Below, piece after piece: positions 8,014 through 16,510 of a stretch of 34,648 nucleotides of DNA. The position numbers and the translations under genes were made by a program. The notes under the pieces were generated by a model. The model was not told the origin of the DNA and ran no database searches. It saw only the letters and a list, made by a program, of their open reading frames with translations. Source of the stretch: an uncultured Geobacteraceae bacterium (GTDB lineage Bacteria; Desulfobacterota; Desulfuromonadia; Geobacterales; Pseudopelobacteraceae); the NCBI GenBank assembly GCA_903875605.1, contig CAIQWT010000073.1, positions 1 through 34,648 of the forward strand, read 5' to 3'. The stretch's first letter is position 1; the number at the start of each line of letters is the position of its first letter.

Positions 8014-11000
8014 TGAAAATTTCATCCCGCTTTATTAAAATGTCCGGTATCCTGCTGGTAACAGTTGCAACATTTGTTACAGCTACTGCTCTATTTCTCC
8101 CGTACCTGCTGGATGTAAATGCTTACCGCACTGAAATTGTAACTGCTCTTCAACAAAGTCTTAACAGACCGGTCAGTTTCGAATCCGGTTCCTTTTATTG
8201 GCATTTCGGTCCATCATTTCAGTTTAAAGCATTTACGGTAAAAGAGCGTGACGGAGGAGCCGACTTTATCTCTGCCAGACAGGTAACAGTACAGTTGGCT
8301 CTCATACCATTACTGGAAAAGAAGGTTGAGTTAAAAAAACTAATTCTTGATGAGACGATCATCTCACTGTTTCGCTCCGCTGACGGAAAGTTAAATATCG
8401 ATGACTTGCTAAAACCCGGCAAAGACAATAGAGTCCGGATAAATTTCAAACACATTCGCATGAACAAAGGAGCAATACTCTGGAGTGATCTGGCGGGGCG
8501 AAAAGAAAAATTTTCTGCAGCTATGCGTAATATTTCACTCACCGCTGAGCATCTTGGTCGGGGTCAAAAAGGACATCTTAAATTAATGGCAGATATCCCT
8601 GCCGTAAGCGGTACCCCCTCACACATATCTCTTTCAGGGGATTTGCAGCTACCTTCAGAAGGAAAATCACTACTGGAAACAATCATCGATTGCGATTTAA
8701 CTCTTAAACAGGCAGATATAGGCAGGTACTGGTCTTATTTCGATCGGTTTATCCCTTTTGCCAACACTGGCGGTAGACTGGATATTACCACCAGCTTTAA
8801 GGGCAATCCGCAGAATTTTGCAGCTGCAGGAAAAGTTTTAATCAACGGAGTATCAGTAGCTTGGCCAACAGTTTTTAATGCAACACTTTCACCTAAAGCA
8901 CTTCAACTTGAGTATTCCCTTTCTGTCAATAAACAAACAATTGACATTCCCACGGTAGTCCTCAGCATGGAAGGTTTCAAGATCAAGGGAAGCTTTCAGT
9001 TGCAGGATTATTTGGGTAAAGATCCGCGCATCATTGCCAAGGCCAGCACACCATCAACATTCCGTTATGAAGATGTTAGAAATTATGTGCCTTATGGAAT
9101 AATTGACAAGGATACGTCCGATTATATTGAAAACAAGATCAAAACCGGAATATTCAAGCTTGACACAGGAATTCTTGACGGTCGTATAAGCCAGATTGCA
9201 CACATGGAAACCGGCGATAACTGCAACACACTCCTGATACGCGGACCGGTTGAGAAAGCGGTCCTGAGTTATGGACCTAAAGCTCCAACATTCAACAATA
9301 TCAAAGGAACTATAGAACTAAAGGGTAAGAATTTTAACCTGGTCGGCATGACCGGAAACTTTGGAACGTCACCCTTCTCACTGGATGGCTCAATCACTGA
9401 ATATAATACCGATAAAACGGGAGAGTACCCGATTAAAATGGATATCGCCCCGTATGCACCTGAAATGGCCTGGCTGTCTAAGCTTGCCGGTATACCTATG
9501 CTGGAATACAATTACAGCTCATCGTTGAAGCTGACTGGAAGCGGTCACTATGCTGCTTATAAACTGAGTGGTGATTGGGATCTCAAGCAGACTGCCTATG
9601 CACTGCCCGGATACGTCAGTAAGCCTTCAACAGTACCGCAGACTCTCAAGTTTAGTGCGGTTATCGGCAAAGAGGCCACTCGTGTCACTTCAGTAAACTA
9701 CATTCTCCAACCTATGATTATTACCGGCAGCGGCCTTATCGGTTACGGAGAAAAACCGTATCTTGGTTTTGATCTTCAGACAAATAATTTCCTTATGAGT
9801 GAGACATTGCCTATTCTCTCTATGTGGCAAAAATATAAAATACGAGGCATGGTTCAGGCTCATATCAAAGGTGGAGGTGACCCAAATGACCTACGTGGTG
9901 CTATGGATTACTTTGGTACAGTAAATCTTTCACGATTAAGCCTCCTGCCTGATGAACATCTTAAAATGATTAGTGGTATCAGCGGCACTATTGCCTTAAA
10001 GGGAAACAGCCTGGAATCGTCCGCTATTGCTGCTCAATACGGTGATTCTGTTATTACGGTAAAAGCTGCTGTAAAGAGTTTTAAAGCCCCAGAAGGCGAC
10101 TTCAAAATTTCATCGCAGTTACTCTATCTGCATGATCTAAACCTAGCTGAGACACATCCTGACGCCAGCGTCAGGAGATTTAATTCCAATTTCACATTGC
10201 GTAAGGAATCTGTAATTTTACATAGCGCATCCGGTATGATTAACTCGTCCAATTTCAATCTGAATGGTGTGTACCTGACAGGTCGCACCCCACAGGCAAA
10301 CCTCACAGTGACCTCGTCTAAACTGGACCTGGATGATTTGCGCATGTTCTCGTCACCAGCACAAAAAACCGATAAACAAAAAAATACGTCAATGGATGTT
10401 AAATTGTCTCTGAATGTAGAAACAGGCAATTTAGGAAAATTTGAATTCGACAAATTGAATGCTGTAGCCCAACAGGAAAACGGTACGATATATCTGCAGA
10501 ACCTGACAGCGGGAGTATTTGGCGGCAAGTTAACGGCAAAGGGTAGAATTGCCTCAGGCGGAGCTCAGGGCGATCGCTATGATCTGGCACTGGATATTTA
10601 CAAAGCAGATGCAGAAAAACTTTTTGCAGCCTTCGATATTTCCCGCGAAGTTACGGGAACCCTGACACTCAATGGAAATCTTACAGCACGCGGCAACACT
10701 CTTCTAGACATCAAAAAAAGCGCGTTGGGGAATATAAAAATTAATATGAGCAGTGGAACATTGCGAAAATTCAACACACTCTCTAAAGTGTTTTCAATAT
10801 TAAATGTGTCCCAACTACTCAAATTCAAACTGCCTGACATGGTATCAGACGGCATGCCTTACAGCAGTATTAAGGGTAGTTTTGCTGTTAAAGATGGAAT
10901 TTTCGCTACAAAAGACCTTTTTATGAGCAGTAATGCCATCAACGTCTCGATAATTGGAAATGCTGATATTGTTAAGGAAGATTTGAATTTCACCATCGGA

Positions 11001-11246
11001 GCCCAACCTCTTCAAACTGTGGACAAAATAGTTAATCGGATTCCAATTGTTGGATGGCTGCTGACTGGAAATGACCGGGGTTTATTAACCGCCTATTTTG
11101 AGGCAAAAGGGAAATGGTCCAATCCTCAAGTCAGCGCTATTCCTGTGAAATCAATGGGTAAGGGACTTTTGAATATATTTGTAAGGGCATTTGAATTGCC
11201 GGTAAAGCTGTTTACTGATACCGGAGAAGTGATTTTGGGCAAGTAA
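8013..11246 (+). CDS. AsmA-like envelope protein
   Basis: A very long (1077-residue) protein with one N-terminal membrane anchor (about residues 10-33) and a large periplasmic part. The N-terminus after the anchor, DVNAYRTEIVTALQQSLNRPVSFE, and the C-terminal region (GMPYSSIKGSFAVKDGIF, then NRIPIVGWLLTGNDRGLLTAYFEAKG) are typical of the AsmA/DUF3971 group. These belong to the repeating beta-groove family that includes bacterial proteins implicated in moving phospholipids between membranes. Translation starts at a GTG (8013-8015) that shares a base with the upstream TAG stop, so the two genes are translationally coupled. A role in outer-membrane lipid homeostasis is inferred from the family and agrees with lpxC lying next door on the other strand. 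Confidence 0.88.
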   Translation: MKISSRFIKMSGILLVTVATFVTATALFLPYLLDVNAYRTEIVTALQQSLNRPVSFESGSFYWHFGPSFQFKAFTVKERDGGADFISARQVTVQLALIPLLEKKVELKKLILDETIISLFRSADGKLNIDDLLKPGKDNRVRINFKHIRMNKGAILWSDLAGRKEKFSAAMRNISLTAEHLGRGQKGHLKLMADIPAVSGTPSHISLSGDLQLPSEGKSLLETIIDCDLTLKQADIGRYWSYFDRFIPFANTGGRLDITTSFKGNPQNFAAAGKVLINGVSVAWPTVFNATLSPKALQLEYSLSVNKQTIDIPTVVLSMEGFKIKGSFQLQDYLGKDPRIIAKASTPSTFRYEDVRNYVPYGIIDKDTSDYIENKIKTGIFKLDTGILDGRISQIAHMETGDNCNTLLIRGPVEKAVLSYGPKAPTFNNIKGTIELKGKNFNLVGMTGNFGTSPFSLDGSITEYNTDKTGEYPIKMDIAPYAPEMAWLSKLAGIPMLEYNYSSSLKLTGSGHYAAYKLSGDWDLKQTAYALPGYVSKPSTVPQTLKFSAVIGKEATRVTSVNYILQPMIITGSGLIGYGEKPYLGFDLQTNNFLMSETLPILSMWQKYKIRGMVQAHIKGGGDPNDLRGAMDYFGTVNLSRLSLLPDEHLKMISGISGTIALKGNSLESSAIAAQYGDSVITVKAAVKSFKAPEGDFKISSQLLYLHDLNLAETHPDASVRRFNSNFTLRKESVILHSASGMINSSNFNLNGVYLTGRTPQANLTVTSSKLDLDDLRMFSSPAQKTDKQKNTSMDVKLSLNVETGNLGKFEFDKLNAVAQQENGTIYLQNLTAGVFGGKLTAKGRIASGGAQGDRYDLALDIYKADAEKLFAAFDISREVTGTLTLNGNLTARGNTLLDIKKSALGNIKINMSSGTLRKFNTLSKVFSILNVSQLLKFKLPDMVSDGMPYSSIKGSFAVKDGIFATKDLFMSSNAINVSIIGNADIVKEDLNFTIGAQPLQTVDKIVNRIPIVGWLLTGNDRGLLTAYFEAKGKWSNPQVSAIPVKSMGKGLLNIFVRAFELPVKLFTDTGEVILGK

Positions 11247-11261
11247 TTTTACTGCGTCAAA

Positions 11262-12089
11262 CTAGTAGATGCTGTAATTTTGAGGATCTGAAAAGAGTTC
11301 CTTGAGTAGCAAGTTGTTGAGATAATGCCCCGTCTTGTTGGCTTCAACTTTCCCAAGGATGCGATAACCGCTAGTGTAAAAATCTCCTATTAAGTCAAGA
11401 ATCTTGTGATTGACTAACTCTTTTTTATAGCGGAGACCGCGCGGGTTCATTATTTCATCCGTTCCAATTACTACGGCATTATCCAACGATCCGCCAAGAG
11501 CCAGACCGACCTTGCGAATGGCTTCTATTTCTTCTTGAAGGACAAATGTACGTGAATTTATAATCGCAAATGCGTTTTCCACATCGGTCACCCGTTTTTT
11601 CTGTTTTCCCACAGGAGCTCTGAATTCTATAGACATTGTAATTTCAAGCGTATTTAGTGGTTTAACCCTAACCCAAGAATCGTTATGATGCACCTCCACA
11701 GGGCGCAGTACTTTTAAATATACTCCGGACTCAGGAAATTCATACACGCCTGCTTTCCACATTCCCTGATAAAATTCCCAGGCGGAACCGTCCAAAATGG
11801 GGACTTCAGGGCCATCTATATAAACCAGACAGTTCGTGATACCGGAAAAATAGAGTGCTGCCATCAAGTGCTCAATAGTCGAAATCGAAACGCCATCACT
11901 TCCAATCTGGGTTGAGAGACGTGTATCCCCTACCATGTCATATCGGGCGGGAATAAGTTGCCCTTTATACACAAAAGCAATACCAAATTCACGGCGTGGA
12001 AGAAACTCCAGCGACACCTCTTTACCACTGTGCAGCCCGATACCGGATATTTTAAAAATACGATTTATTGTTGTTTGTCGTTTAATCAT
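11262..12089 (-). CDS. lpxC: UDP-3-O-acyl-N-acetylglucosamine deacetylase
   Basis: LpxC performs the committed step of lipid A synthesis, a zinc-dependent deacetylation in the cytosol. The protein has 275 residues, close to the shorter family members. It shows the N-terminal SGIGLHSGKEV motif. The catalytic EH pair is in STIEHLMAALY (Glu73, His74). Zinc and catalytic residues are in NHKILDLIGDF (His228, Asp232), and the conserved histidine is in NKTGHYLNN (His255). I start at the ATG at 12087-12089, which has AGGTGG five bases upstream; a GTG three codons earlier is less likely. The gene stands alone, convergent with the AsmA-like gene and only 15 bp from it, and starts at the edge of a long non-coding gap. 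Confidence 0.97.
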   Translation of the reverse strand: MIKRQTTINRIFKISGIGLHSGKEVSLEFLPRREFGIAFVYKGQLIPARYDMVGDTRLSTQIGSDGVSISTIEHLMAALYFSGITNCLVYIDGPEVPILDGSAWEFYQGMWKAGVYEFPESGVYLKVLRPVEVHHNDSWVRVKPLNTLEITMSIEFRAPVGKQKKRVTDVENAFAIINSRTFVLQEEIEAIRKVGLALGGSLDNAVVIGTDEIMNPRGLRYKKELVNHKILDLIGDFYTSGYRILGKVEANKTGHYLNNLLLKELFSDPQNYSIY

Positions 12090-12441
12090 AATAACCACCT
12101 ATAAATGCCATAAAACAAAGAAGCAAAAGGATAATATATACCTACAGTAGGCACAAAATCCTTTCAGTTTTATATATTAAGTTCTCGGTAAGCGCAAGCG
12201 ACTCAGCCCAGTCATGCTTATAGTCACCATATATTTCACAAATATTGGCACTTTATTTCCTGTTTTCTCTCATCAGTCGATAATTTGCCTATTTTTTAGA
12301 TTTTCAGTTACCCGACTATTTCAGTTTTATTTTTTACGCACGTAAAATAACTATTGACACGCAATTACAGGTAGTTACACGTGATGTATAATCGTTGTGC
12401 AAACTGCTAAACAACCAGTTTCTATGTGGCATTTATGAAAC

Positions 12442-12486
12442 ATATCCACAGTTTCCACAGAGTTATCCACATTTTTTGTGGAAAGC
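12442..12486. promoter_or_regulatory. Cluster of DnaA-box-like sites
   Basis: A perfect DnaA box TTATCCACA is at 12463-12471. A one-mismatch copy, ATATCCACA, is at 12442-12450. Weaker two-mismatch copies lie at 12451-12459 and, on the opposite strand, about 12477-12485. The last two boxes form a dyad TCCAC-N7-GTGGA. Surrounding sequence is AT-rich and non-coding. DnaA binds such clusters at origins and at titration or regulatory sites. No dnaA, dnaN or gidA gene is nearby, so this is a DnaA-binding candidate rather than a proven origin. Confidence 0.45.
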
Positions 12487-12686
12487 CCGTCACACTCAAA
12501 ATAACAGTAACTTAGTCACACTCCGGGATTGTCCGTCACAAAAAAAGAAGACTTTCAAAGTCATAACAGACAACACCACCACCAAAGAAACACACTTGAC
12601 CCTGCATTACTCCTATCAAGTTCGCTCACAGATTCAGGCGTGTTCACTGATAGTTATACTAAGAGAGTTCATTCGGTAATAGATAG

Positions 12687-12730
12687 AAAAAAACGCCGAC
12701 TCATTAATACAAATAAGTTGACGTTTTTTT
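12687..12730. terminator. T-rich hairpin downstream of cysE, possibly bidirectional
   Basis: Arms 12687-12701 and 12716-12730 can pair over 15 positions with one mismatch and one wobble, flanked by an A-run on one side and a T-run on the other. It lies 28 bp after the cysE stop, so it could end cysE transcripts on the minus strand and any transcript arising in the gap on the plus strand. The stem is poor in G and C, so its strength is uncertain. Confidence 0.5.
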
Positions 12731-12757
12731 TCTCGGTTACTATGTATTTTAAATTTC

Positions 12758-13438
12758 CTAGCCTATAATCTTGCTTTTAAGCTCCGCATGATCTGCGGCA
12801 AGTGCATCATATTTTCGTTCCAATTCGCGTATCTGATCGAACAGGCAGGAAATTGCTTTAGCTTCAGGATCCGGTAACTGACCATGTTGCAGGTCTGCAC
12901 GACCGACATCCTTTTTTTCCTGTTCCATGACCATCCGTCCGGGAATACCGACCACCGTTGCATTCTCAGGAACCGCCTTTACTACCACCGAATTTGAACC
13001 AATTTTAGCACCCTTACCTACAGTAAATGGTCCCAATACTTTAGCACCGGAACCGATAACCACGTTATCCTGCAGTGTCGGATGTCGTTTAACTTTGTCC
13101 CAGGTGACTCCGCCCAAAGTAACTCCATGATACAGAGTCACGTTATCACCAATCTCAGCTGTTTCGCCTATGACAACTCCCATACCATGATCGATAAAAA
13201 ACTTTCTACCAATCTTGGCTCCAGGGTGAATCTCAACTCCGGTAAAAAATCTGCCTAAATGGGATGTAAACCGCCCTGCAAAAAAGAATTCGTGAATCCA
13301 AAGCCAGTGGGCAATACGATAAAACCATAGCGCATGCAGACCTGGATAACAGAACACAATTTCAAACACATTTCGTGCGGCAGGATCACGCTCAAAAACT
13401 GAGTTAATGTCTTCACGGAGGTTTCTAAACATTGTCAT
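12758..13438 (-). CDS. cysE: Serine O-acetyltransferase
   Basis: CysE makes O-acetylserine from serine and acetyl-CoA, the entry to cysteine synthesis. The 226-residue protein starts [21 protein letters not shown], has the segment [14 protein letters not shown], and then the left-handed beta-helix of hexapeptide repeats ([59 protein letters not shown]). The catalytic histidine lies in the [12 protein letters not shown] region. It lacks the longer N-terminal part of the enterobacterial enzyme, as is common outside that group, and ends in a charged, probably coiled tail. The start ATG has AAGGAG just upstream. It is a single gene transcribed away from ispE. Confidence 0.96.
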   Translation of the reverse strand: MTMFRNLREDINSVFERDPAARNVFEIVFCYPGLHALWFYRIAHWLWIHEFFFAGRFTSHLGRFFTGVEIHPGAKIGRKFFIDHGMGVVIGETAEIGDNVTLYHGVTLGGVTWDKVKRHPTLQDNVVIGSGAKVLGPFTVGKGAKIGSNSVVVKAVPENATVVGIPGRMVMEQEKKDVGRADLQHGQLPDPEAKAISCLFDQIRELERKYDALAADHAELKSKIIG

Positions 13439-13461
13439 CGAACTCCTTCATTTTCATCAGA

Positions 13462-13472
13462 ATTATATACCA
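13462..13472 (-). promoter_or_regulatory. Candidate extended -10 promoter of cysE
   Basis: On the minus strand the sequence TGGTATATAAT contains an extended -10 element (TG, one base, TATATA) and an overlapping TATAAT. It lies about 24 bp before the cysE start codon, leaving a short leader with the AAGGAG ribosome site. No good -35 is at normal spacing, as is typical of extended -10 promoters. A TTGACA further upstream is 29 nt from the TATAAT and therefore too distant. Confidence 0.45.
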
Positions 13473-13537
13473 CAGGTAGCATACTGCCCGTAAAGCTGTC
13501 AAATTCAAATCATTAATTTCATAGCAACTTCATGCTC

Positions 13538-13573
13538 GACAAAATTGTCTATATTTCCTATAACAGTTATCAT
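13538..13573 (+). promoter_or_regulatory. Candidate ispE promoter with dyad over the -35
   Basis: TTGTCT (13545-13550) and TATCAT (13568-13573) are separated by 17 bases, matching sigma-70 spacing with 4 and 5 of 6 consensus bases. The start codon of ispE follows 47 bases later. A dyad GACAA-AA-TTGTC (13538-13549) overlaps the -35 and could bind a regulator. This transcript could also carry the tRNA-Gln behind ispE. Confidence 0.5.
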
Positions 13574-13620
13574 TCTTTTAAATTACAAATTTAGTTGGAA
13601 TTTTATTTTCTGGAGTTCAC

Positions 13621-14463
13621 GTGGAAACACTGACCTTGCAAGCCCCGGCAAAAATCAACTACCTTCTTGATGTTATTGGTAAGCGTCCTGATGGGTATCA
13701 CGATCTTCGCATGATTATGCAGCGAGTCAATCTGTGCGACACAGTAACCCTTACCCTGGCTGAAACACCGGATATCAAAGTTACATGCGACTCGGGAGTA
13801 GCACCGGACGGGCCAAGAAATATCGCTTGGAAAGCTGCGCGGGAACTGCTAGACCATGCCAATTTCAATAAAGGTGTGACTATCAACATAACAAAAAGAA
13901 TCCCCGTAGCCGCCGGTCTCGGAGGCGGCAGCAGCGATGCAGCATCTGTACTGATGGGGATGAATGAGCTATTACATCTCGGCCTTTCGGATCAGAAACT
14001 TATTGAGATAGGCAGTAAGCTAGGTGCAGACATTCCGTTCTTTATTTTCAAAACCAGCGCACTTGCTGAGGGTGTTGGCGAAAAATTATCACCCCTCTAT
14101 AATATGCCAAAGTGCTGGATTTTATTGGTTAATCCAGGAGTACATGTTTCAACTGCCTGGGTTTATAGATCTTTACAGTTGACAAGTAGTAGCGAGCTGA
14201 ATAGACTGCCGGAGTTTTTCGAGTCAGTTGAGAGTATTGTTTCAATTCTATCTAATGACCTCGAATCTGTGACCATCCCGGCTTTTCCTGTAATTGCCGA
14301 TATAAAGTCCCGAATGATGGAACTTGGAGCAGCCGGAAGTATGATGTCAGGCAGTGGGCCGACAGTTTTCGGAGTCTTTAAAAGTTTTGATGTTGCAGAA
14401 ATTGCACGTAGAGAAATTACAAGCGGTAACAGCTGGTTTGCTGCAACTGTCGAAACTCTTTGA
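13621..14463 (+). CDS. ispE: 4-(cytidine 5'-diphospho)-2-C-methyl-D-erythritol kinase
   Basis: IspE phosphorylates CDP-methylerythritol in the non-mevalonate isoprenoid pathway and belongs to the GHMP kinases. The 280-residue protein has the N-terminal APAKINYLLDVIGKRPDGYH (catalytic Lys11), the ATP loop PVAAGLGGGSSDAA (residues 95-108), the catalytic Asp137 in KLGADIPFF, and the C-terminal GSMMSGSGPTVFGVF motif. Translation starts at GTG 13621, with GGAG five bases upstream. A tRNA-Gln gene begins only 14 bp after the stop, a pairing that recurs near prs in related bacteria. Kinase identity is secure from the family motifs. Confidence 0.97.
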   Translation: METLTLQAPAKINYLLDVIGKRPDGYHDLRMIMQRVNLCDTVTLTLAETPDIKVTCDSGVAPDGPRNIAWKAARELLDHANFNKGVTINITKRIPVAAGLGGGSSDAASVLMGMNELLHLGLSDQKLIEIGSKLGADIPFFIFKTSALAEGVGEKLSPLYNMPKCWILLVNPGVHVSTAWVYRSLQLTSSSELNRLPEFFESVESIVSILSNDLESVTIPAFPVIADIKSRMMELGAAGSMMSGSGPTVFGVFKSFDVAEIARREITSGNSWFAATVETL

Positions 14464-14477
14464 TGTTTTGCTTTTAT

Positions 14478-14552
14478 TGGGGCGTCGCCAAGCGGTAAGG
14501 CACCGGATTTTGATTCCGGCATTCCCAGGTTCGATCCCTGGCGCCCCAGCCA
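14478..14552 (+). tRNA. tRNA-Gln (anticodon TTG)
   Basis: A full cloverleaf is present. The seven-base acceptor stem is 14478-14484 paired with 14542-14548. The D-arm has AAGCGGTAAGG. The anticodon stem CCGGA/TCCGG encloses a seven-base loop with anticodon TTG, which reads CAA. The T-arm contains GGTTCGATCC. The CCA end is encoded (14550-14552). It begins 14 bp after the ispE stop and is followed 12 bp later by an intrinsic terminator, so it is probably processed from the ispE transcript. Confidence 0.97.
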
Positions 14553-14564
14553 ATTTACTAACAG

Positions 14565-14589
14565 GTCAGCTTTCAAGGCTGACTTTTTT
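14565..14589 (+). terminator. Intrinsic terminator after tRNA-Gln
   Basis: A GTCAGC/GCTGAC stem (14565-14570 with 14578-14583), a seven-base loop and a run of six T (14584-14589). It lies just after the tRNA and 26 bp before the next gene, so it should end the ispE-tRNA transcript. The radical SAM gene would then need its own promoter or read-through. Confidence 0.8.
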
Positions 14590-14615
14590 CGTCCAAAAGA
14601 CAAGGACGTGGCGGT

Positions 14616-16457
14616 ATGTTAATCAACCTTGTTTCTATTCACCCCTACCCTTCTCCGCAATCAATCCCTCTGGCAAATGCTTTTCTTAAAGCTTATGCAC
14701 AGAAAAGTCCTGTCAACATAAATCTTATTGATTTTTTTCTTGGAAATGAACCTACTGCATGTGCTGAGGAACTGGTGGATCCACTTCCAACCGCAGTCGG
14801 TTTTTCTATGTATGTCTGGAATCGTGACCTATGTGGCCTGATTGCTGCCGAACTACGGCGCCTTCACCCTACAATTATTCTTTTTTGCGGTGGTCCGGAG
14901 CCTACGGCTGATCCAAAATCCCTGTTTAATATGGGGATTTTCGATTTTGTAATTGTTGGCGAAGGAGAAATTCCATTTTTATCACTGTGCCAGGCTCTGG
15001 CCGTTAATGAAGATTATTCCTGCATTCCAGGCATTCTGCTGCCAGACTTTTCTACGCATCAATCTCCGTCGCCCATTTCAGATCTGGATATTATCCCTTC
15101 CCCTTACCTGACCGGAGTGATCGATACTCATTCTAATCCCGGTATACTTTGGCAGTTGTCACGTGGTTGTAGCTTCACCTGTGATTTTTGCTTCGATTCT
15201 CGCGGAATCCATGGTGTTAGGCAGTTTTCCCTGGAAAGATTGGAATCTGAATTACAATATTTTGCAAACACTGGCGTATCGCAGATTTTTGTACTTGATT
15301 CAACTTTCAACCTTGATTCAAAGCGAGCCAAGAAGATATTGCGGCTGATTAAAAAAAATGCTCCGGATATTCATTATCATTTTGAAGTTAGGAATGAATT
15401 CATTGACCGTGAAATGGCAGGACTCTTTGCAAGCATCGCCTGCTCTTTGCAAATAGGGTTGCAGAGTTCTGATAATGCTGTACTTAAACTTGTTGGTCGC
15501 ACCTTTAATAAAGCCGACTTTACTGTAAAAGTCGGGATGCTTAATGAAAGCGGAGCGGTTTTCGGTTTTGATCTGATTTATGGGTTGCCAGGTGATACCC
15601 TGTCCGGTTTTCGTAAAACTCTGAACTATGCTCTGTCTCTCTACCCAAATCACCTGGATATTTTCCCTCTTGCGGTATTGCCAGGAACCAGACTGGCATC
15701 TCGTGGCACCGCTTTAAATTTACTTTGGAACCCCAAACCCCCATATGTACTCGAAGCAACCGATAGTTTCTCTGCTGCAGACATGTTTGCGGCCTCCGAA
15801 CTTGCTGCTGCTTGTGATATTTTTTATACTCGTGGCAAGGCGGTTGCTTGGTTTAATTCCATTGCAACTGTGCTTAATATTGCACCGGATGAATTATTGC
15901 TGAAGTTCAGTCACTGGCTGATTAAAATCAAGGGGCCTGGCACCAAAGAGTCTGACTTTAGTGATGACGACATTGGGCAGATGCAGCAGTTTTTTTTGAA
16001 GGATCTTTTCAATAACAAAAAAGTCAGGCGATTTATCCCTCTTGTTATTGATCTGGTACAATATCACAATCAGTATGCCACTGTTCTTCTTGCGCAGGAT
16101 CCTGATATAAAAAATGATGTCCTGAAACCGTACAGAGTCCCTGACTCCGGCTACAAGCTTGCTCCAGCAGCTCGAATAGTTCACTTTACGTATGAAATAG
16201 AAGAACTTCTCGAATGTGGGGAGCCGCATATAGTCTGGATGTATGAACATCTCAAACAGTCGGCTTCCCAAGCAGTCCTTTACCGCAATGATGGCATAAT
16301 TTACACTGAATCACTGGGCGCCCCCTACATCCTTCTACTGGAAAACATTCGGAGTGGGTACTCTAAGGATTACATTTCCGGAACCGGACTCGACAGCAAC
16401 CAAGTAAGTGAATTTCTATTATTTGCTCTTCAAGAAGGCATTCTTGAAAAAACATGA
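14616..16457 (+). CDS. B12-binding radical SAM protein (DUF4080-like)
   Basis: A 613-residue protein in three parts. Residues about 1-140 resemble a cobalamin-binding Rossmann domain (VGFSMYVWNRDL, IILFCGGPEPTADP, FVIVGEGEIPF), without the DxHxxG motif. Residues about 175-390 are a radical SAM barrel with the cluster motif CSFTCDFC (Cys185, Cys189, Cys192). The GLQSS segment and FDLIYGLPGDT are typical of this fold. The C-terminal third (with NPKPPYVLEATDSFSAADM) resembles the DUF4080 region of related proteins. Such enzymes often methylate or rearrange substrates, but no substrate can be named here. The start ATG at 14616 has only a distant AAGGA. It sits between tRNA-Gln and prs, interrupting the usual order. 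Confidence 0.88.
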   Translation: MLINLVSIHPYPSPQSIPLANAFLKAYAQKSPVNINLIDFFLGNEPTACAEELVDPLPTAVGFSMYVWNRDLCGLIAAELRRLHPTIILFCGGPEPTADPKSLFNMGIFDFVIVGEGEIPFLSLCQALAVNEDYSCIPGILLPDFSTHQSPSPISDLDIIPSPYLTGVIDTHSNPGILWQLSRGCSFTCDFCFDSRGIHGVRQFSLERLESELQYFANTGVSQIFVLDSTFNLDSKRAKKILRLIKKNAPDIHYHFEVRNEFIDREMAGLFASIACSLQIGLQSSDNAVLKLVGRTFNKADFTVKVGMLNESGAVFGFDLIYGLPGDTLSGFRKTLNYALSLYPNHLDIFPLAVLPGTRLASRGTALNLLWNPKPPYVLEATDSFSAADMFAASELAAACDIFYTRGKAVAWFNSIATVLNIAPDELLLKFSHWLIKIKGPGTKESDFSDDDIGQMQQFFLKDLFNNKKVRRFIPLVIDLVQYHNQYATVLLAQDPDIKNDVLKPYRVPDSGYKLAPAARIVHFTYEIEELLECGEPHIVWMYEHLKQSASQAVLYRNDGIIYTESLGAPYILLLENIRSGYSKDYISGTGLDSNQVSEFLLFALQEGILEKT

Positions 16458-16510
16458 CTGAATAACCTGATAGATTTACATCCGTCTTCAGGACGATGCG
16501 TCGAAAGAAG

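Larger units (their letters stand above)
12090..12757. other. Long AT-rich non-coding gap between lpxC and cysE
   Basis: No convincing gene is seen in these 668 bases; the short frames here have no family features or credible ribosome sites. From left to right it holds: an 11-bp near-palindrome CCTACAGTAGG (12141-12151) upstream of lpxC; a dyad TTTTACG-CA-CGTAAAA (12332-12347); a TATAAT (12387-12392) preceded 17 nt upstream by ATTACA (12364-12369); a DnaA-box cluster (12442-12486); three copies of GTCACA (12489, 12515, 12535); and a T-rich hairpin (12687-12730). A perfect TTGACA (12354-12359) lies too far from the TATAAT to pair with it. The density of sites suggests a regulatory or replication-related region, or an undetected RNA. 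Confidence 0.6.

Noticed and set aside
12246-12261. TGGCAC followed by TTCC as a sigma-54 promoter in the lpxC-cysE gap
   Set aside because: The -24 half is perfect but the -12 element lacks the required GC, and no gene follows at a suitable distance.
12100-12757. Chromosomal replication origin
   Set aside because: DnaA boxes and AT-rich DNA are present, but no dnaA, dnaN, gyrB, rpmH or gidA gene is nearby and skew cannot be computed here; kept only as a DnaA-binding candidate.
12395-12768. Two short plus-strand reading frames in the lpxC-cysE gap as small genes
   Set aside because: They have no credible ribosome site, no family-like pattern, and span the DnaA boxes and the terminator hairpin; composition looks non-coding.
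14163-14603. Minus-strand frames across the end of ispE and the tRNA
   Set aside because: They translate the antisense strand of a tRNA and give the common false protein fragment (LGRQGSNLGMPESKSGALP) seen opposite tRNA genes.
14478-14616. tRNA-Gln as an attachment site for an integrated element
   Set aside because: No integrase gene and no repeat of the tRNA 3' end were found in the window.
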